Notes: a model not told the origin generated them from the sequence alone. Counted from the stretch's first letter, positions 51,888 to 61,539 are shown. The stretch: 64,000 bases of DNA from Caballeronia temeraria (GCF_001544795.2 NZ_FCOI02000012.1:165663-229662); one strand, 5' to 3'. Program-made: numbers and translations.

Positions 51888-52949
51888 CGCATTCGCTTTC
51901 TCGGCGCTGCCGCCGTCGCTCTCTCCCTGTGTTTCTCCACGCCTTCGTTCGCCCAGGCCCGCAAGGACTTCAAGGTCTGCTGGACCATCTATGCCGGCTG
52001 GATGCCGTGGGGCTACGCGAAGACGCAGGGCATCATGTCCAAGTGGGCGAAGAAGTACGGCATCAATGTCGATGTCGTGCAGCTCAACGACTACATCGAA
52101 TCGATCAATCAATACACGGCCGGCAAGTTCGATGGCTGCGCGATGACCAACATGGACGCGCTCACCATTCCCGCGACGGGCGGCGTGGACAGCACCGCGC
52201 TGATCGTCAGCGACTACTCGAACGGCAACGACGGCGTGCTCGTCAAGGGCGCGGGCAAGAAGGTCGCCGATCTCAAGGGCCAGCCGGTCAATCTCGTCGA
52301 GCTTTCGGTGTCGCACTATCTGCTCGCGCGCGCGCTCGAATCGGCGGGCATGAGCGAACGCGACATCAAGACCGTCAATACGTCCGATGCCGATATCTCC
52401 GGCGCATTCGCGACGACCGCCGTGCACAACGCGGTCACGTGGAACCCGATGCTCGCCGATCTGAAGGCGAAGCCCAACGTCACCGAAGTGTTCGATTCGA
52501 GCCGCATTCCGGGCGAGATCATGGACATGATGGTCGTGAACACGAAGACGCTGCACGACAACCCCGCGCTCGGGAAAGCACTCACGGGCGCATGGTTCGA
52601 GATCATGCAGACGATGCACGGATCGTCGCCGGATAGCGAAGCCGCGCTCACGTCGATGGCGAAAGCCTCGGGCACCGATCTCGCCGGCTACAGGTCGCAG
52701 CTCTCGACCACCGCGCTCTTCTACACGCCGCAACAGGCGCTCGACTTCGCGACGAGCCCGGACATGCCGAAGATCATGACGCGCGTCGCGCAGTTCTCGT
52801 TCGATCACGGTCTGCTCGGCAAGGGCGCGCCGAATGCGGGCGCGGTCGGCATGGCGTTCGACAACAACGTGGTCGTCGGCAGCAAGAGCAACCTGAAGCT
52901 GCGCTTCGATCCGACCTATGTGCGCATGGCCGCGCAAGGCAAGCTGTGA
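51885..52949 (+). CDS. Periplasmic guanidine-operon ABC transporter substrate-binding protein (NitT/TauT type)
   Basis: A 354-residue substrate-binding protein with a Sec signal (FLGAAAVALSLCFSTPSFAQ). The mature part begins FKVCWTIYAGWMPWGYAKTQ, typical of the NitT/TauT/SsuA-like group. It contains TNMDALTIPATGGVDSTALI and VVNTKTLHDN. Proteins of this exact context are annotated as urea transporters, but operon partners and the riboswitch point to guanidine. The ATG at 51885 has GAGG 8 bases upstream. The longer frame seen in translation is an artefact that runs antisense to glyA. It forms a complete importer with the next two genes. Confidence 0.9.
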   Translation: MRIRFLGAAAVALSLCFSTPSFAQARKDFKVCWTIYAGWMPWGYAKTQGIMSKWAKKYGINVDVVQLNDYIESINQYTAGKFDGCAMTNMDALTIPATGGVDSTALIVSDYSNGNDGVLVKGAGKKVADLKGQPVNLVELSVSHYLLARALESAGMSERDIKTVNTSDADISGAFATTAVHNAVTWNPMLADLKAKPNVTEVFDSSRIPGEIMDMMVVNTKTLHDNPALGKALTGAWFEIMQTMHGSSPDSEAALTSMAKASGTDLAGYRSQLSTTALFYTPQQALDFATSPDMPKIMTRVAQFSFDHGLLGKGAPNAGAVGMAFDNNVVVGSKSNLKLRFDPTYVRMAAQGKL

Positions 52950-52979
52950 GCGCCGCTGCATTCTGACGAGGAGAGGCCC

Positions 52980-53795
52980 ATGCGGCTCATCAACCGACAT
53001 CCCGGCCGCACCGGCAGTCTGATGCTGTTGCTGCTGCCCTTCATCGTGCTCGTGGCGGTGTACTTCACCGGCTCGTCGCTGCGTCTGCAGACGAATCCCG
53101 ACGACAAACTGCTGCCGTCCGCCGCGCAGATGAAGGAGGCGCTCAACGAATACGCGTTCACCGAAGACAAGCGCACCGGCGAGCATCTGATGCTGAGCGA
53201 CACGATATCGAGCATGAAGCGGCTCGGCATCGGGCTCGTCGCGAGTGCGGCCATCGCGCTCGTGTTCGGTATCGTGACGGGCAGCATCCCGCTCGCGGGC
53301 GCGACGCTTTCGCCGTTCATCACGGTGATATCGATGATCCCGCCGCTCGCCGTGCTGCCGATTCTCTTCATCGTGTTCGGCCTCGACGAGCTGTCGAAGG
53401 TCGTGCTGATCGTGATCGGCATCACGCCGATGATGATCCGCGATCTGCAGCAGCGCACGCGCGAAATACCGGAGGAATTGTGGATCAAGGCGCAGACGCT
53501 CGGCGCGTCGAGCTGGACGCTGATCCTGCGCGTGATCGTGCCGCAACTGCTGCCGCGTCTTCTGATCGCGCTGCGTCTTGCGCTCTGTTCCGCGTGGCTC
53601 TTTCTAATCGCCGCGGAAGCGATCGCATCGACGGACGGCCTCGGCTATCGCATCTTCCTCGTGCGCCGCTACCTCGCGATGGACGTGATCCTGCCGTATG
53701 TCGCGTGGATCACGCTGCTCGCGTGGCTCATCGACGAAGCGCTGCGCCGTCTCACGCAATGGGCGTTCCCTTGGTACAACGGAGGCCGCGCATGA
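52980..53795 (+). CDS. ABC transporter permease of the guanidine operon
   Basis: A 271-residue permease with six helices, starting with an N-terminal segment SLMLLLLPFIVLVAVYFTGS. The EAA loop is EELWIKAQTLGASSWTLILRV (split here by length, ending VIVPQLLP). It is of the SsuC/TauC family. The GAGGAG site lies just before the ATG. Its stop overlaps the start of the ATPase gene (ATGA). It should form the channel for guanidinium. Confidence 0.91.
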   Translation: MRLINRHPGRTGSLMLLLLPFIVLVAVYFTGSSLRLQTNPDDKLLPSAAQMKEALNEYAFTEDKRTGEHLMLSDTISSMKRLGIGLVASAAIALVFGIVTGSIPLAGATLSPFITVISMIPPLAVLPILFIVFGLDELSKVVLIVIGITPMMIRDLQQRTREIPEELWIKAQTLGASSWTLILRVIVPQLLPRLLIALRLALCSAWLFLIAAEAIASTDGLGYRIFLVRRYLAMDVILPYVAWITLLAWLIDEALRRLTQWAFPWYNGGRA

Positions 53796-54565
53796 TCGAG
53801 ATACGCAACCTCTGGAAGCAGTACGACGATCAGGTCGTGCTGGAGCGGCTCAATCTGCGTATCGCGGAAGGCGAATTCTGTTCGATGGTCGGCGCATCGG
53901 GCTGTGGCAAGTCGACCTTCCTGCGCCTCTTGCTCGGCCAGGAACGCCCGACGCGCGGTGAAATTTTGCTCGACGGCGAGCCTCTGCCGGGCGAGCCGGA
54001 CCCGCATCGCGGCGTCGTGTTCCAACGCTATTCGGTGTTCCCGCATCTCACCGTGCTGCGCAACGTAATGCTCGGCCTCGAACTGCCGCATGCGCGCTTC
54101 ACGGGACGGCTGTTCGGCACGCGCAGGCGTCTCGCACGCGATGAAGCCGTCGCGATGCTCGCGCGTGTCGGCCTCGCCGATTCGCTCGACAAGTATCCGC
54201 ATCAACTCTCCGGCGGCATGCAGCAACGTCTCGCGCTGGCTCAAGCGCTCGTGATGAAGCCGCGCGTGCTCTTGCTCGACGAACCCTTCGGCGCGCTCGA
54301 TCCCGGCATTCGCCGCGACATGCACGAACTGCTCACGAGCCTGTGGCGCGAAGCGAAGCTGACCGTCTTCATGGTCACGCATGATCTGAAGGAAGGCTTC
54401 ACGCTCGGTAGCCGCGTGCTCGTCTTCGACAAGGTGCGCATCGACCCGCAAGCGCCGCAGGCATACGGCGCGCGCATCACGTACGACATTCCGCTCGAAC
54501 GCAACGGCGTGCGCGCACCGCAGACGGCGATGGACATGCCTTCGCTGCTCGCCGTGCCCGCATGA
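53792..54565 (+). CDS. ABC transporter ATP-binding protein of the guanidine operon
   Basis: A 257-residue ATPase: Walker A GASGCGKSTF, Q-loop VFQRYSVFPH, signature LSGGMQQRLALAQAL, Walker B VLLLDEPFGALD and H-loop FMVTHDLKEG. It belongs to the SsuB/TauB group. GGAGG at 53781-53785 precedes the ATG, and the start overlaps the permease stop. It completes the importer of the guanidine locus. Confidence 0.93.
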   Translation: MIEIRNLWKQYDDQVVLERLNLRIAEGEFCSMVGASGCGKSTFLRLLLGQERPTRGEILLDGEPLPGEPDPHRGVVFQRYSVFPHLTVLRNVMLGLELPHARFTGRLFGTRRRLARDEAVAMLARVGLADSLDKYPHQLSGGMQQRLALAQALVMKPRVLLLDEPFGALDPGIRRDMHELLTSLWREAKLTVFMVTHDLKEGFTLGSRVLVFDKVRIDPQAPQAYGARITYDIPLERNGVRAPQTAMDMPSLLAVPA

Positions 54566-54582
54566 ACGAAAGGACATAACAC

Positions 54583-55290
54583 ATGAACGAAACCCTGCTC
54601 GAAGAGACGATTCCCGGCGGCGGTCATGCGTCGCTGATCGTGAAGCGCGGCCAGTCGCTGCGCATCACGGATGTGCGCGGCGGCGCGAACGTCGCCATGC
54701 TGATGTTCAATGCAACCGAAAAAAGCGAGCGCCTGAATCTGCCCGACACGCTCAAGTGCCAGCACACCGCGAAGCTCACGAAAGGCCACTGCCTTTATTC
54801 GGACATGGGCCGCGTGCTCGCCGCGATCGTCGCGGATACGTGCGGCTGGCATGACAGCCTCGCGGGTGTATCGAATGCTGCGGAAGTGTTCGAGAAATAT
54901 GGCGAAGGCCGCTATCAGGAAATGCGCAACGCGTTTCATCGCAACGGAACGGACAACTTGCTCGTCGAACTCGGCAAGTGGGGACTCGGCATCGCGGATC
55001 TTTTGATGACGCTGAATCTTTTCAGCCGCGTCGACGTAACCGATGCGGGCGCGTTGAGCTTCGTTAAAGGCAACTCGCAAGCGGGCGATTACATCGAACT
55101 GTATGCGCCGATGAACACGCTCGTCGTGCTGACCGCGATTCAGCATCCGCTCGATCCGAATCCCGAATACGCGCCGAAGCCGGTGAAGCTCACGCTGAAC
55201 AACGCGTCGCCGGATGTGGCGGAAATCTGCCGCACGTCGTGCGATGAAAACACGCGCGGCTTCATCAATACCGAACGATTCTTTCTCTGA
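54583..55290 (+). CDS. Carboxyguanidine deiminase subunit (DUF1989, urea carboxylase-associated protein)
   Basis: A 235-residue DUF1989 protein, similar to urea carboxylase-associated protein 2 by size. Conserved VADTCGWHDS and KCQHTAKLTKGHCLYSDMGR are present. Literature on related operons shows the two DUF1989 proteins form CgdAB, which deiminates carboxyguanidine to allophanate. It lies 17 bases after the ATPase stop. Assignment as CgdA or CgdB is not made here because I cannot check orthology. Confidence 0.9.
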   Translation: MNETLLEETIPGGGHASLIVKRGQSLRITDVRGGANVAMLMFNATEKSERLNLPDTLKCQHTAKLTKGHCLYSDMGRVLAAIVADTCGWHDSLAGVSNAAEVFEKYGEGRYQEMRNAFHRNGTDNLLVELGKWGLGIADLLMTLNLFSRVDVTDAGALSFVKGNSQAGDYIELYAPMNTLVVLTAIQHPLDPNPEYAPKPVKLTLNNASPDVAEICRTSCDENTRGFINTERFFL

Positions 55291-55303
55291 GCGAGCGACG
55301 CGC

Positions 55304-55948
55304 ATGACGACATCCACACTCACGGCCAGCACGCTCGATCCCGCCGACGCGGCCTTTCGCGAAACCTTGCCCGCAGGCGAGCCGTGGCTCAAGGAACTGA
55401 AGGCGGGGCAGACGCTGCGCATTCGCGATGTCGAAGGCAATCAGGCCATCGATACGCTCTTCTATAACGCCGCCGATCCGCGCGAGCGCTACGACGCGCA
55501 GCGCACGCTGCGACGCCAGCAAAGCCTGTATCTGACGACGGGCACGGTGCTCTATTCGAATCTCGGCAATCCGCTGCTGACGATCGTCGCCGATACGTGC
55601 GGCCGGCACGACACGCTCGGCGGCGCATGCGCGCAGGAAAGCAACACGGTTCGCTACGCGCTGGAGAAGCGCTATATGCATAGTTGCAGGGACAACTATC
55701 TGCGCGCGTGCGCGCACGATGGCCGCCTCTCGAAGCGCGATATCGCCGCGAACATCAACTTCTTCATGAACGTGCCGGTGACCTCCGATGGCGGCCTCAC
55801 GTTCGAGGACGGCATTTCGGGTGCGGGCAAATACGTCGAGCTGCGCGCTGAGATGGACGTGATCGTGCTGATCTCGAACTGCCCGCAACTGAACAATCCA
55901 TGCAACGCGTACAACCCGACGCCGGCGGAGCTGACGATATGGAACTGA
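55304..55948 (+). CDS. Carboxyguanidine deiminase subunit (second DUF1989 protein)
   Basis: A 214-residue DUF1989 protein, similar to urea carboxylase-associated protein 1. It shows VADTCGRHDTLGGACAQESN, YLTTGTVLYSNLGNPLLTI and NINFFMNVPVT. The pair of DUF1989 proteins acts together, so this is the partner of the protein at 54583. It starts 13 bases after the previous stop. The substrate carboxyguanidine would come from the biotin carboxylase encoded next. Confidence 0.9.
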   Translation: MTTSTLTASTLDPADAAFRETLPAGEPWLKELKAGQTLRIRDVEGNQAIDTLFYNAADPRERYDAQRTLRRQQSLYLTTGTVLYSNLGNPLLTIVADTCGRHDTLGGACAQESNTVRYALEKRYMHSCRDNYLRACAHDGRLSKRDIAANINFFMNVPVTSDGGLTFEDGISGAGKYVELRAEMDVIVLISNCPQLNNPCNAYNPTPAELTIWN

Positions 55949-56031
55949 GCACCTTGCGCCGCTGGCTCTACACGATGATGAAGGCACGCGCGCAACGTCT
56001 TCTGCCGATGGAACGCCGCGCGAAGCACTGA
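55939..56031 (+). CDS. Candidate 30-residue small protein, overlapping the DUF1989 gene end
   Basis: A short open frame starts at ATG 55939, overlaps the end of the previous gene by 10 bases and ends at TGA 56031. The predicted protein is 30 residues, basic and Leu/Arg-rich (MELSTLRRWLYTMMKARAQR then LLPMERRAKH). The overlap suggests possible translational coupling. It has no known domain and may not be expressed. I list it because it fills an otherwise unexplained gap in the operon. Confidence 0.3.
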   Translation: MELSTLRRWLYTMMKARAQRLLPMERRAKH

Positions 56032-56038
56032 ACATCGA

Positions 56039-56089
56039 CATGCCGGGGACGACCCCGGCATGCATGCCCACGTGGCGGGACGGCCCGCC
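56039..56089. repeat. Two stem-loops before the urea/guanidine carboxylase gene
   Basis: CATGCCGGGG (56039-56048) and CCCCGGCATG (56053-56062) pair perfectly over a 4-base loop. A second stem GGCGGG (56074-56079) with CCCGCC (56084-56089) follows. They lie in the gap between the DUF1989 gene and the carboxylase gene of the same operon. No T run follows. They could tune the ratio of upstream and downstream gene expression. Confidence 0.6.
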
Positions 56090-56109
56090 CACGCATTGAA
56101 CATCCACTC

Positions 56110-59100
56110 ATGTTCGACACAGTCCTCATCGCGAATCGCGGCGCGATCGCGTGCCGCATTCTGCGCACATTGCGCGAACTGAACGTCCACGGCGTGGCCG
56201 TCTATAGCAAGGCGGATCGCGCGAGCCGTCACGTCAATCTCGCCGATACGTCATGCAGCCTCGGCGACGGCGCCGCGAGCGTCACCTATCTCGACATCGC
56301 GAAGATTCTCGACATCGCGCGCGAACACGGCGTTCAGGCGATTCATCCGGGCTACGGCTTTCTGTCGGAGAACGCCGCGTTCGCGGAAGCATGCGAAGCG
56401 GCGGGCGTCGCGTTCATCGGGCCGACGCCCGCGCAATTGCGCGCATTCGGCCTGAAGCACACCGCGCGCGCGATCGCCGCCGAACAGGGCGTGCCGATGC
56501 TCGAAGGCACCGGCCTCGTCGACGATATCGGCGCGGCGCTCGAAGCGGCGCAACGCATTGGCTATCCGGTGATGCTCAAGAGCACGGCGGGCGGCGGCGG
56601 CATCGGCATGCGCGTGTGCCGTTCCGGTGACGAACTCGCCGCGCAGTTCGATATCGTCAGGCGGCTCGGGCAGAACAATTTCAGCGATGCGGGCGTGTTT
56701 CTCGAGAAGTACATCGAACGCGCGCGGCATCTCGAAGTGCAGGTGTTCGGCGATGGCAAGGGCGACGCCATCGCGCTCGGCGTGCGCGACTGCTCGGTGC
56801 AGCGGCGCAACCAGAAGGTGCTCGAAGAAACGCCCGCGCCGAATCTTCCCGATGGCATGGAAGCCGCGCTTTGCGATGCCGCGATCCGCCTCGCGCGCGC
56901 GGTGTCGTATCGCTCGGCGGGCACGGTCGAATTCGTCTACGATAGCGAGGCGGCGCGCTTCTATTTTCTCGAAGTGAATACGCGCTTGCAGGTCGAGCAC
57001 GGCGTGACCGAACAGGTGTGGGGCGTGGACCTCGTGCGCTGGATGATCGAGCTCGCGGCGGGCGTTTTGCCGCCGCTCGATACGCTCATGCGCGATCTCG
57101 CGCCGCGCGGCCATGCGATCCAGGCGCGTCTCTATGCAGAAGATCCGGGCCGCGATTTCAAGCCTTGTCCGGGGCTGTTGACCGACGTGTCGTTCCCATC
57201 GTCCGATGGCGGCGCGCTGCGCATCGACACATGGATCGAAGCCGGTTGCGAAGTGCCGCCGTGGTTCGATCCGATGCTCGCGAAACTCATCGCATGGCAA
57301 CCGACGCGCGACCAAGCGCGCCACGCGCTCGATGCCGCGCTCGAAGCAACGCGCATCTATGGCGTCGAAACGAATCGCGCTTATCTGCGGCAGATTCTCG
57401 CGGATGCGCCTTTCGCGAGCGGACATCCGTGGACGCGTTGTCTCGAAGACTTGCGCTATCGCGCATCGACGATGGAAGTGGTGAGCGGCGGCACGCAGAC
57501 GACGGTGCAGGACTATCCGGGCCGTCCGGGATACTGGGCCGTCGGTGTGCCGCCATCGGGACCGATGGACGATCGCGCGCTGCGCCTCGGCAATCGTCTG
57601 CTCGACAACGACGACGATGCCGCCGCGCTTGAAATCACGATGAGCGGTCCCACGCTGCGCTTCAACACGGATGCGGTGGTCGTCGTGACGGGTGCGACGC
57701 TGCCCGTCATGCTCGATGACATCGCGCAGCCGATGAACACGACGTTCTTCATCGCGGCCGGCTCGACGCTCGCGCTCGGCACGATTCGCGGCGCGGGTGC
57801 GCGTGCGTATCTGTGCGTGCGCGGCGGGCTGGATGTGGCGCGCTATCTCGGCAGCCGCAGCACCTTCACGCTCGGCCAGTTCGGCGGGCATGGCGGGCGC
57901 GCGCTGCGTGCGGGCGACGTGTTGCATCTGCACGCACTCACGAATCGCGATGCAGGCGCGGCCTTGCCCGATGCACTCGCGCATCGTCTCGACGACGTGC
58001 GTGTGTTGCGCGTGATCTACGGACCGCATGGCGCGCCGGAATACTTCAGCGCGCCGTACATCGAGCGCTTTCTGAATACGGCGTGGGAAGTCCACTTCAA
58101 TTCGAGCCGCACGGGCGTGCGTCTCATCGGACCGAAGCCGGAATGGACGCGCACCGATGGCGGCGAAGCAGGGCTGCATCCGTCGAACATTCACGACAAT
58201 CCGTACGCGGTCGGCGCGATCGATTTCACCGGCGACATGCCCGTGATTCTCGGTCCGGACGGCCCGAGTCTCGGCGGCTTCGTGTGTCCGGTCACCGTGA
58301 TCGAAGCGGATCTGTGGCAAATCGGGCAGTTGAAGGCAGGCGACAAAGTGCGCTTCGTACCGGTCGATATCGCGTCGGCGCGCGCGGCGGTTTCATCGTG
58401 GCCCGCCGACGCAGCTGCGGCGCCGCAAACGACATTGCGATCGCCGATCGTATCGGATATCAACGAGGGCGATGAACGGCTCGTCGCGCGTCTTTCCGGC
58501 GACACGCATCTGCTGCTCGAAATCGGTCCGTCCGAGCTCGATCTCGTGCTGCGCTTTCGCGGCCATGCGCTGATGCAATCGCTCGAAGCGTTGCAGTTGC
58601 CCGGCGTCGTCGATCTCACGCCCGGCATCCGCTCGCTGCAGATTCACTATCAGCCGGAACGATTGCCGCTCGACACGCTGCTCGAACACATCGCTAGCGC
58701 ATGGCGCGGCGTGTTGCTGCAACAGGATTTGCGGGTGCCGTCGCGCGTCGTGCATCTGCCGCTGTCGTGGGACGATCCCGCGTGCCGGCTCGCCATCGAC
58801 AAGTACATGACCACCGTGCGCAAGGACGCGCCGTGGTGCCCGAGCAATCTGGAGTTCATTCGCCGCATCAACGGTCTCGATTCGATCGACGACGTGAAGC
58901 GCGTCGTGTTCGATGCGAGCTATCTCGTGATGGGCCTGGGCGACGTCTATCTCGGCGCGCCGGTCGCGACGCCGCTCGATCCGCGTCATCGTCTGGTGAC
59001 GACGAAGTACAACCCGGCGCGCACGTGGACGGCGGAGAACTCGGTCGGCATCGGCGGCGCGTATCTGTGCGTGTACGGCATGGAAGGGCCGGGCGGATAT

Positions 59101-59691
59101 CAGTTCGTCGGCCGCACGCTGCAGATGTGGAACCGCTATCGCGAAGTCGCGGATTTCGCGGGCCGTCCGTATCTGTTGCGCTTCTTCGATCAGATCCGTT
59201 TCTACGAAGTCTCCGCCGATGAACTTCTGCGCATCCGCGAGACGTTTCCACTCGGTCGTTATCCGCTGAAGATCGAGGAGACAGAGCTGTCTCTCGCGGA
59301 CTATCAGGCGTTTCTCGATCGCGAAGCGGATGACATCACGGCGTTTCGCGCGCATCAACAGGAAGCGTTCGCGGCGGAGCGGCAGCGTTGGCACGAAGCC
59401 GGCAGCGACGAAGCGACGCTCGATGAAACCGTCGCCGTCGAGGCGGAGATCGCGCCGCTCGCGGATGGTCAGATCGCCGTCGACAGCGAAATCGCGGGCA
59501 ACCTGTGGCAAGTGCGCGTGGAACCGGGCGCGAGCGTCGAAGCGGGCGATGTGCTCGTCGTCATCGAGTCGATGAAGATGGAGATATCCGTGATCGCGCC
59601 TTGCGCGGGCACTGTCGGCGAGATCCATGTCGCGCCGGGCGTGTCGGTGCGCGCGGGGCAGCGCGTCGCCGTGATCGAGCAGCGCGCATGA
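56110..59691 (+). CDS. Biotin-dependent urea/guanidine carboxylase
   Basis: A 1193-residue multidomain carboxylase. Biotin carboxylase domain: FDTVLIANRGAIACRILRTL at the N terminus, ATP grasp KSTAGGGGIGMRV, and FLEVNTRLQVEHGVTEQVWG. The KipA- and KipI-like carboxyltransferase regions follow at about residues 455-1010 (TTVQDYPGRPGYWAVGVPPS). The C-terminal biotin carrier domain has the biotinyl Lys1156 in VIESMKMEIS. Classic urea carboxylases share this layout. Sequence alone does not tell urea from guanidine preference by eye, but the riboswitch and CgdAB-like partners point to guanidine carboxylase. Confidence 0.94.
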   Translation: MFDTVLIANRGAIACRILRTLRELNVHGVAVYSKADRASRHVNLADTSCSLGDGAASVTYLDIAKILDIAREHGVQAIHPGYGFLSENAAFAEACEAAGVAFIGPTPAQLRAFGLKHTARAIAAEQGVPMLEGTGLVDDIGAALEAAQRIGYPVMLKSTAGGGGIGMRVCRSGDELAAQFDIVRRLGQNNFSDAGVFLEKYIERARHLEVQVFGDGKGDAIALGVRDCSVQRRNQKVLEETPAPNLPDGMEAALCDAAIRLARAVSYRSAGTVEFVYDSEAARFYFLEVNTRLQVEHGVTEQVWGVDLVRWMIELAAGVLPPLDTLMRDLAPRGHAIQARLYAEDPGRDFKPCPGLLTDVSFPSSDGGALRIDTWIEAGCEVPPWFDPMLAKLIAWQPTRDQARHALDAALEATRIYGVETNRAYLRQILADAPFASGHPWTRCLEDLRYRASTMEVVSGGTQTTVQDYPGRPGYWAVGVPPSGPMDDRALRLGNRLLDNDDDAAALEITMSGPTLRFNTDAVVVVTGATLPVMLDDIAQPMNTTFFIAAGSTLALGTIRGAGARAYLCVRGGLDVARYLGSRSTFTLGQFGGHGGRALRAGDVLHLHALTNRDAGAALPDALAHRLDDVRVLRVIYGPHGAPEYFSAPYIERFLNTAWEVHFNSSRTGVRLIGPKPEWTRTDGGEAGLHPSNIHDNPYAVGAIDFTGDMPVILGPDGPSLGGFVCPVTVIEADLWQIGQLKAGDKVRFVPVDIASARAAVSSWPADAAAAPQTTLRSPIVSDINEGDERLVARLSGDTHLLLEIGPSELDLVLRFRGHALMQSLEALQLPGVVDLTPGIRSLQIHYQPERLPLDTLLEHIASAWRGVLLQQDLRVPSRVVHLPLSWDDPACRLAIDKYMTTVRKDAPWCPSNLEFIRRINGLDSIDDVKRVVFDASYLVMGLGDVYLGAPVATPLDPRHRLVTTKYNPARTWTAENSVGIGGAYLCVYGMEGPGGYQFVGRTLQMWNRYREVADFAGRPYLLRFFDQIRFYEVSADELLRIRETFPLGRYPLKIEETELSLADYQAFLDREADDITAFRAHQQEAFAAERQRWHEAGSDEATLDETVAVEAEIAPLADGQIAVDSEIAGNLWQVRVEPGASVEAGDVLVVIESMKMEISVIAPCAGTVGEIHVAPGVSVRAGQRVAVIEQRA

Positions 59692-59735
59692 CGTGCGCGT
59701 CTCATGACAACAACGCATCTGGGGAATCATCGGAC

Positions 59736-61535
59736 ATGGACACATTCGACTTGCGTCTTCCGGCTTTGCGCGCCGCTTATCGCGAAGGCCGCGCGACGCC
59801 GCGCGCACTCATCGGCACGTTGCGCGAGCGCGCCGCAATGCTGAACCCGGACTATCGGCTGTTCATTCATCTTCTGAGCGATGAAGAAATCGAGCCGTAT
59901 TTCGCGGCGCTCGACGAACAGGATATCGACGCGCTGCCGCTGTACGGCGTGCCGTTCGCGATCAAGGACAACATCGATCTCGCGGGCGTGCCGACCACAG
60001 CCGCGTGCCCCGCCTTCGCGTACATGCCCGGCCGCTCGGCCACGCTCGTCGCGCAATTGATCGCGCTCGGCGCGGTGCCCATCGGCAAGACGAATCTCGA
60101 TCAGTTCGCAACCGGTCTCAACGGCACGCGCTCGCCCTACGGCAAGTGCCGCAACAGCGTGCTCGCGAACTATCCGTCGGGCGGATCGAGCGCGGGGTCG
60201 TCGCTGGCCGTCGCGCTCGGCGTGGCGAGCTTCGCGCTTGGCACCGATACCGCCGGCTCGGGCCGCGTGCCCGCCGCGCTCAACAATCTCGTCGGCACGA
60301 AAGGGACAAAGGGGCTGCTGTCGACGGCGGGCGTCGTGCCCGCGTGCCGCACGCTCGATTGCGTGACGTACTTCACCGCGACCGCGCGCGAAGCGAGCGA
60401 ACTGCTCGCGCTCACCGCGCGCCACGATCCCGCCGATGCGTACAGCCGCGCGAATCCGCAATGGAACGATGCGGCGGCGTTCGGCAAGATCGCGCGCTTT
60501 CGCTTCGGCGTGCCGCGTCAGCTCGAATTCGCCGGGTGCGATGAAAGCCCCGCGCTCTTCGCGAACGCGCGCGCGGCGCTCGAAGCGATCGGCGGCGAGG
60601 CGGTCGATATCGATTTCGCGCCGTTCATCGAAGCCGCGCGTCTGCTCTACGAAGGGCCGTGGGTCGCGGAACGCTACAGCGTGACCGACGTGCTGCTGGA
60701 AACGCAGCCCGGCGCCGTGCTGCCCGTGATACGCGACGTCCTCGCGAAAGCGCCGGGCGCGAGCGCCGTCGATGCGTTCCGCGCGCAATACCGGCTGCAG
60801 ACGTCGAAGCAACGTTGCGATGCCGTGCTCGCGGAGCTGGACTGCGTGCTGACGCCATCGATTCCGCGCGCGGTCACGCTCGATGAACTGGAGCGCGATC
60901 CGATCGGCGCGAATTCGCTGCTCGGGCATTACACGAACTTCATGAATCTGCTCGATTACGCCGCCGTCGCGACGCCCGCGGGCTTCATGGCGAACGGCTT
61001 GCCGTGGGGCGTGACGCTCTTTGGACGCGCTTTCACGGATCAATATCTGCTGAGCGTCGCCGATGCGCTGCATCGCAAGCTCGCCGTCCCGCTCGCCGGA
61101 CATGCGCGACACGATACGGATGCGCCCGCGCACGCCGCGCGTGACGACCGCATGAAGCTCGTCGTGTGCGGCGCGCATCTCGCGGGCCTGCCGCTCAACG
61201 GGCAATTGACGACGCGCGGCGCACGCCTCGTCGAAGCGACCGTCAGCGCGCCGCGTTATCGGCTGGTTGCGCTCGCGGGCGGCGCGATTGCACGGCCCGG
61301 CATGACGCGCGATGAAGCCAACGGCGCGGCGATCGCAATCGAAGTCTGGGATTTGCCGAGCGCGGAAGTCGGTTCGTTTCTCGCGGGCATTCCCGCGCCG
61401 CTCGCGCTCGGCAAGGTCGAACTCGCGGACGGCCGCTGGGAAACCGGCTTCGTGTGCGAGGCGCACGCGCTCGAAGGCGCCGTCGACATCACGCGATACG
61501 GCGGCTGGCGCGCGTGGCTCGATCGCGCCGCGTGA
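59736..61535 (+). CDS. atzF: Allophanate hydrolase
   Basis: A 599-residue amidase-signature enzyme that hydrolyses allophanate to ammonia and CO2. The Ser-cisSer-Lys triad fits Lys77 (FAIKDNID), Ser151 (PSGGSSAGSS) and Ser175 (GTDTAGSGRVP), with the 74- and 24-residue spacings of known allophanate hydrolases. A C-terminal domain (about residues 470-599, RMKLVVCGAHLAGLPLNGQL) completes the family. GGGGAA precedes ATG 59736; an alternative ATG at 59688 overlaps the carboxylase stop. It is the last step of the guanidine pathway. Confidence 0.95.
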   Translation: MDTFDLRLPALRAAYREGRATPRALIGTLRERAAMLNPDYRLFIHLLSDEEIEPYFAALDEQDIDALPLYGVPFAIKDNIDLAGVPTTAACPAFAYMPGRSATLVAQLIALGAVPIGKTNLDQFATGLNGTRSPYGKCRNSVLANYPSGGSSAGSSLAVALGVASFALGTDTAGSGRVPAALNNLVGTKGTKGLLSTAGVVPACRTLDCVTYFTATAREASELLALTARHDPADAYSRANPQWNDAAAFGKIARFRFGVPRQLEFAGCDESPALFANARAALEAIGGEAVDIDFAPFIEAARLLYEGPWVAERYSVTDVLLETQPGAVLPVIRDVLAKAPGASAVDAFRAQYRLQTSKQRCDAVLAELDCVLTPSIPRAVTLDELERDPIGANSLLGHYTNFMNLLDYAAVATPAGFMANGLPWGVTLFGRAFTDQYLLSVADALHRKLAVPLAGHARHDTDAPAHAARDDRMKLVVCGAHLAGLPLNGQLTTRGARLVEATVSAPRYRLVALAGGAIARPGMTRDEANGAAIAIEVWDLPSAEVGSFLAGIPAPLALGKVELADGRWETGFVCEAHALEGAVDITRYGGWRAWLDRAA

Positions 61536-61539
61536 GGGT

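Noticed and set aside
50166..52949. A 927-codon open frame on the plus strand crossing glyA and ending with the transporter binding protein
   Set aside because: The first part is antisense to glyA and has no domain similarity. The real gene starts at 51885 after a Shine-Dalgarno and begins with a signal peptide.
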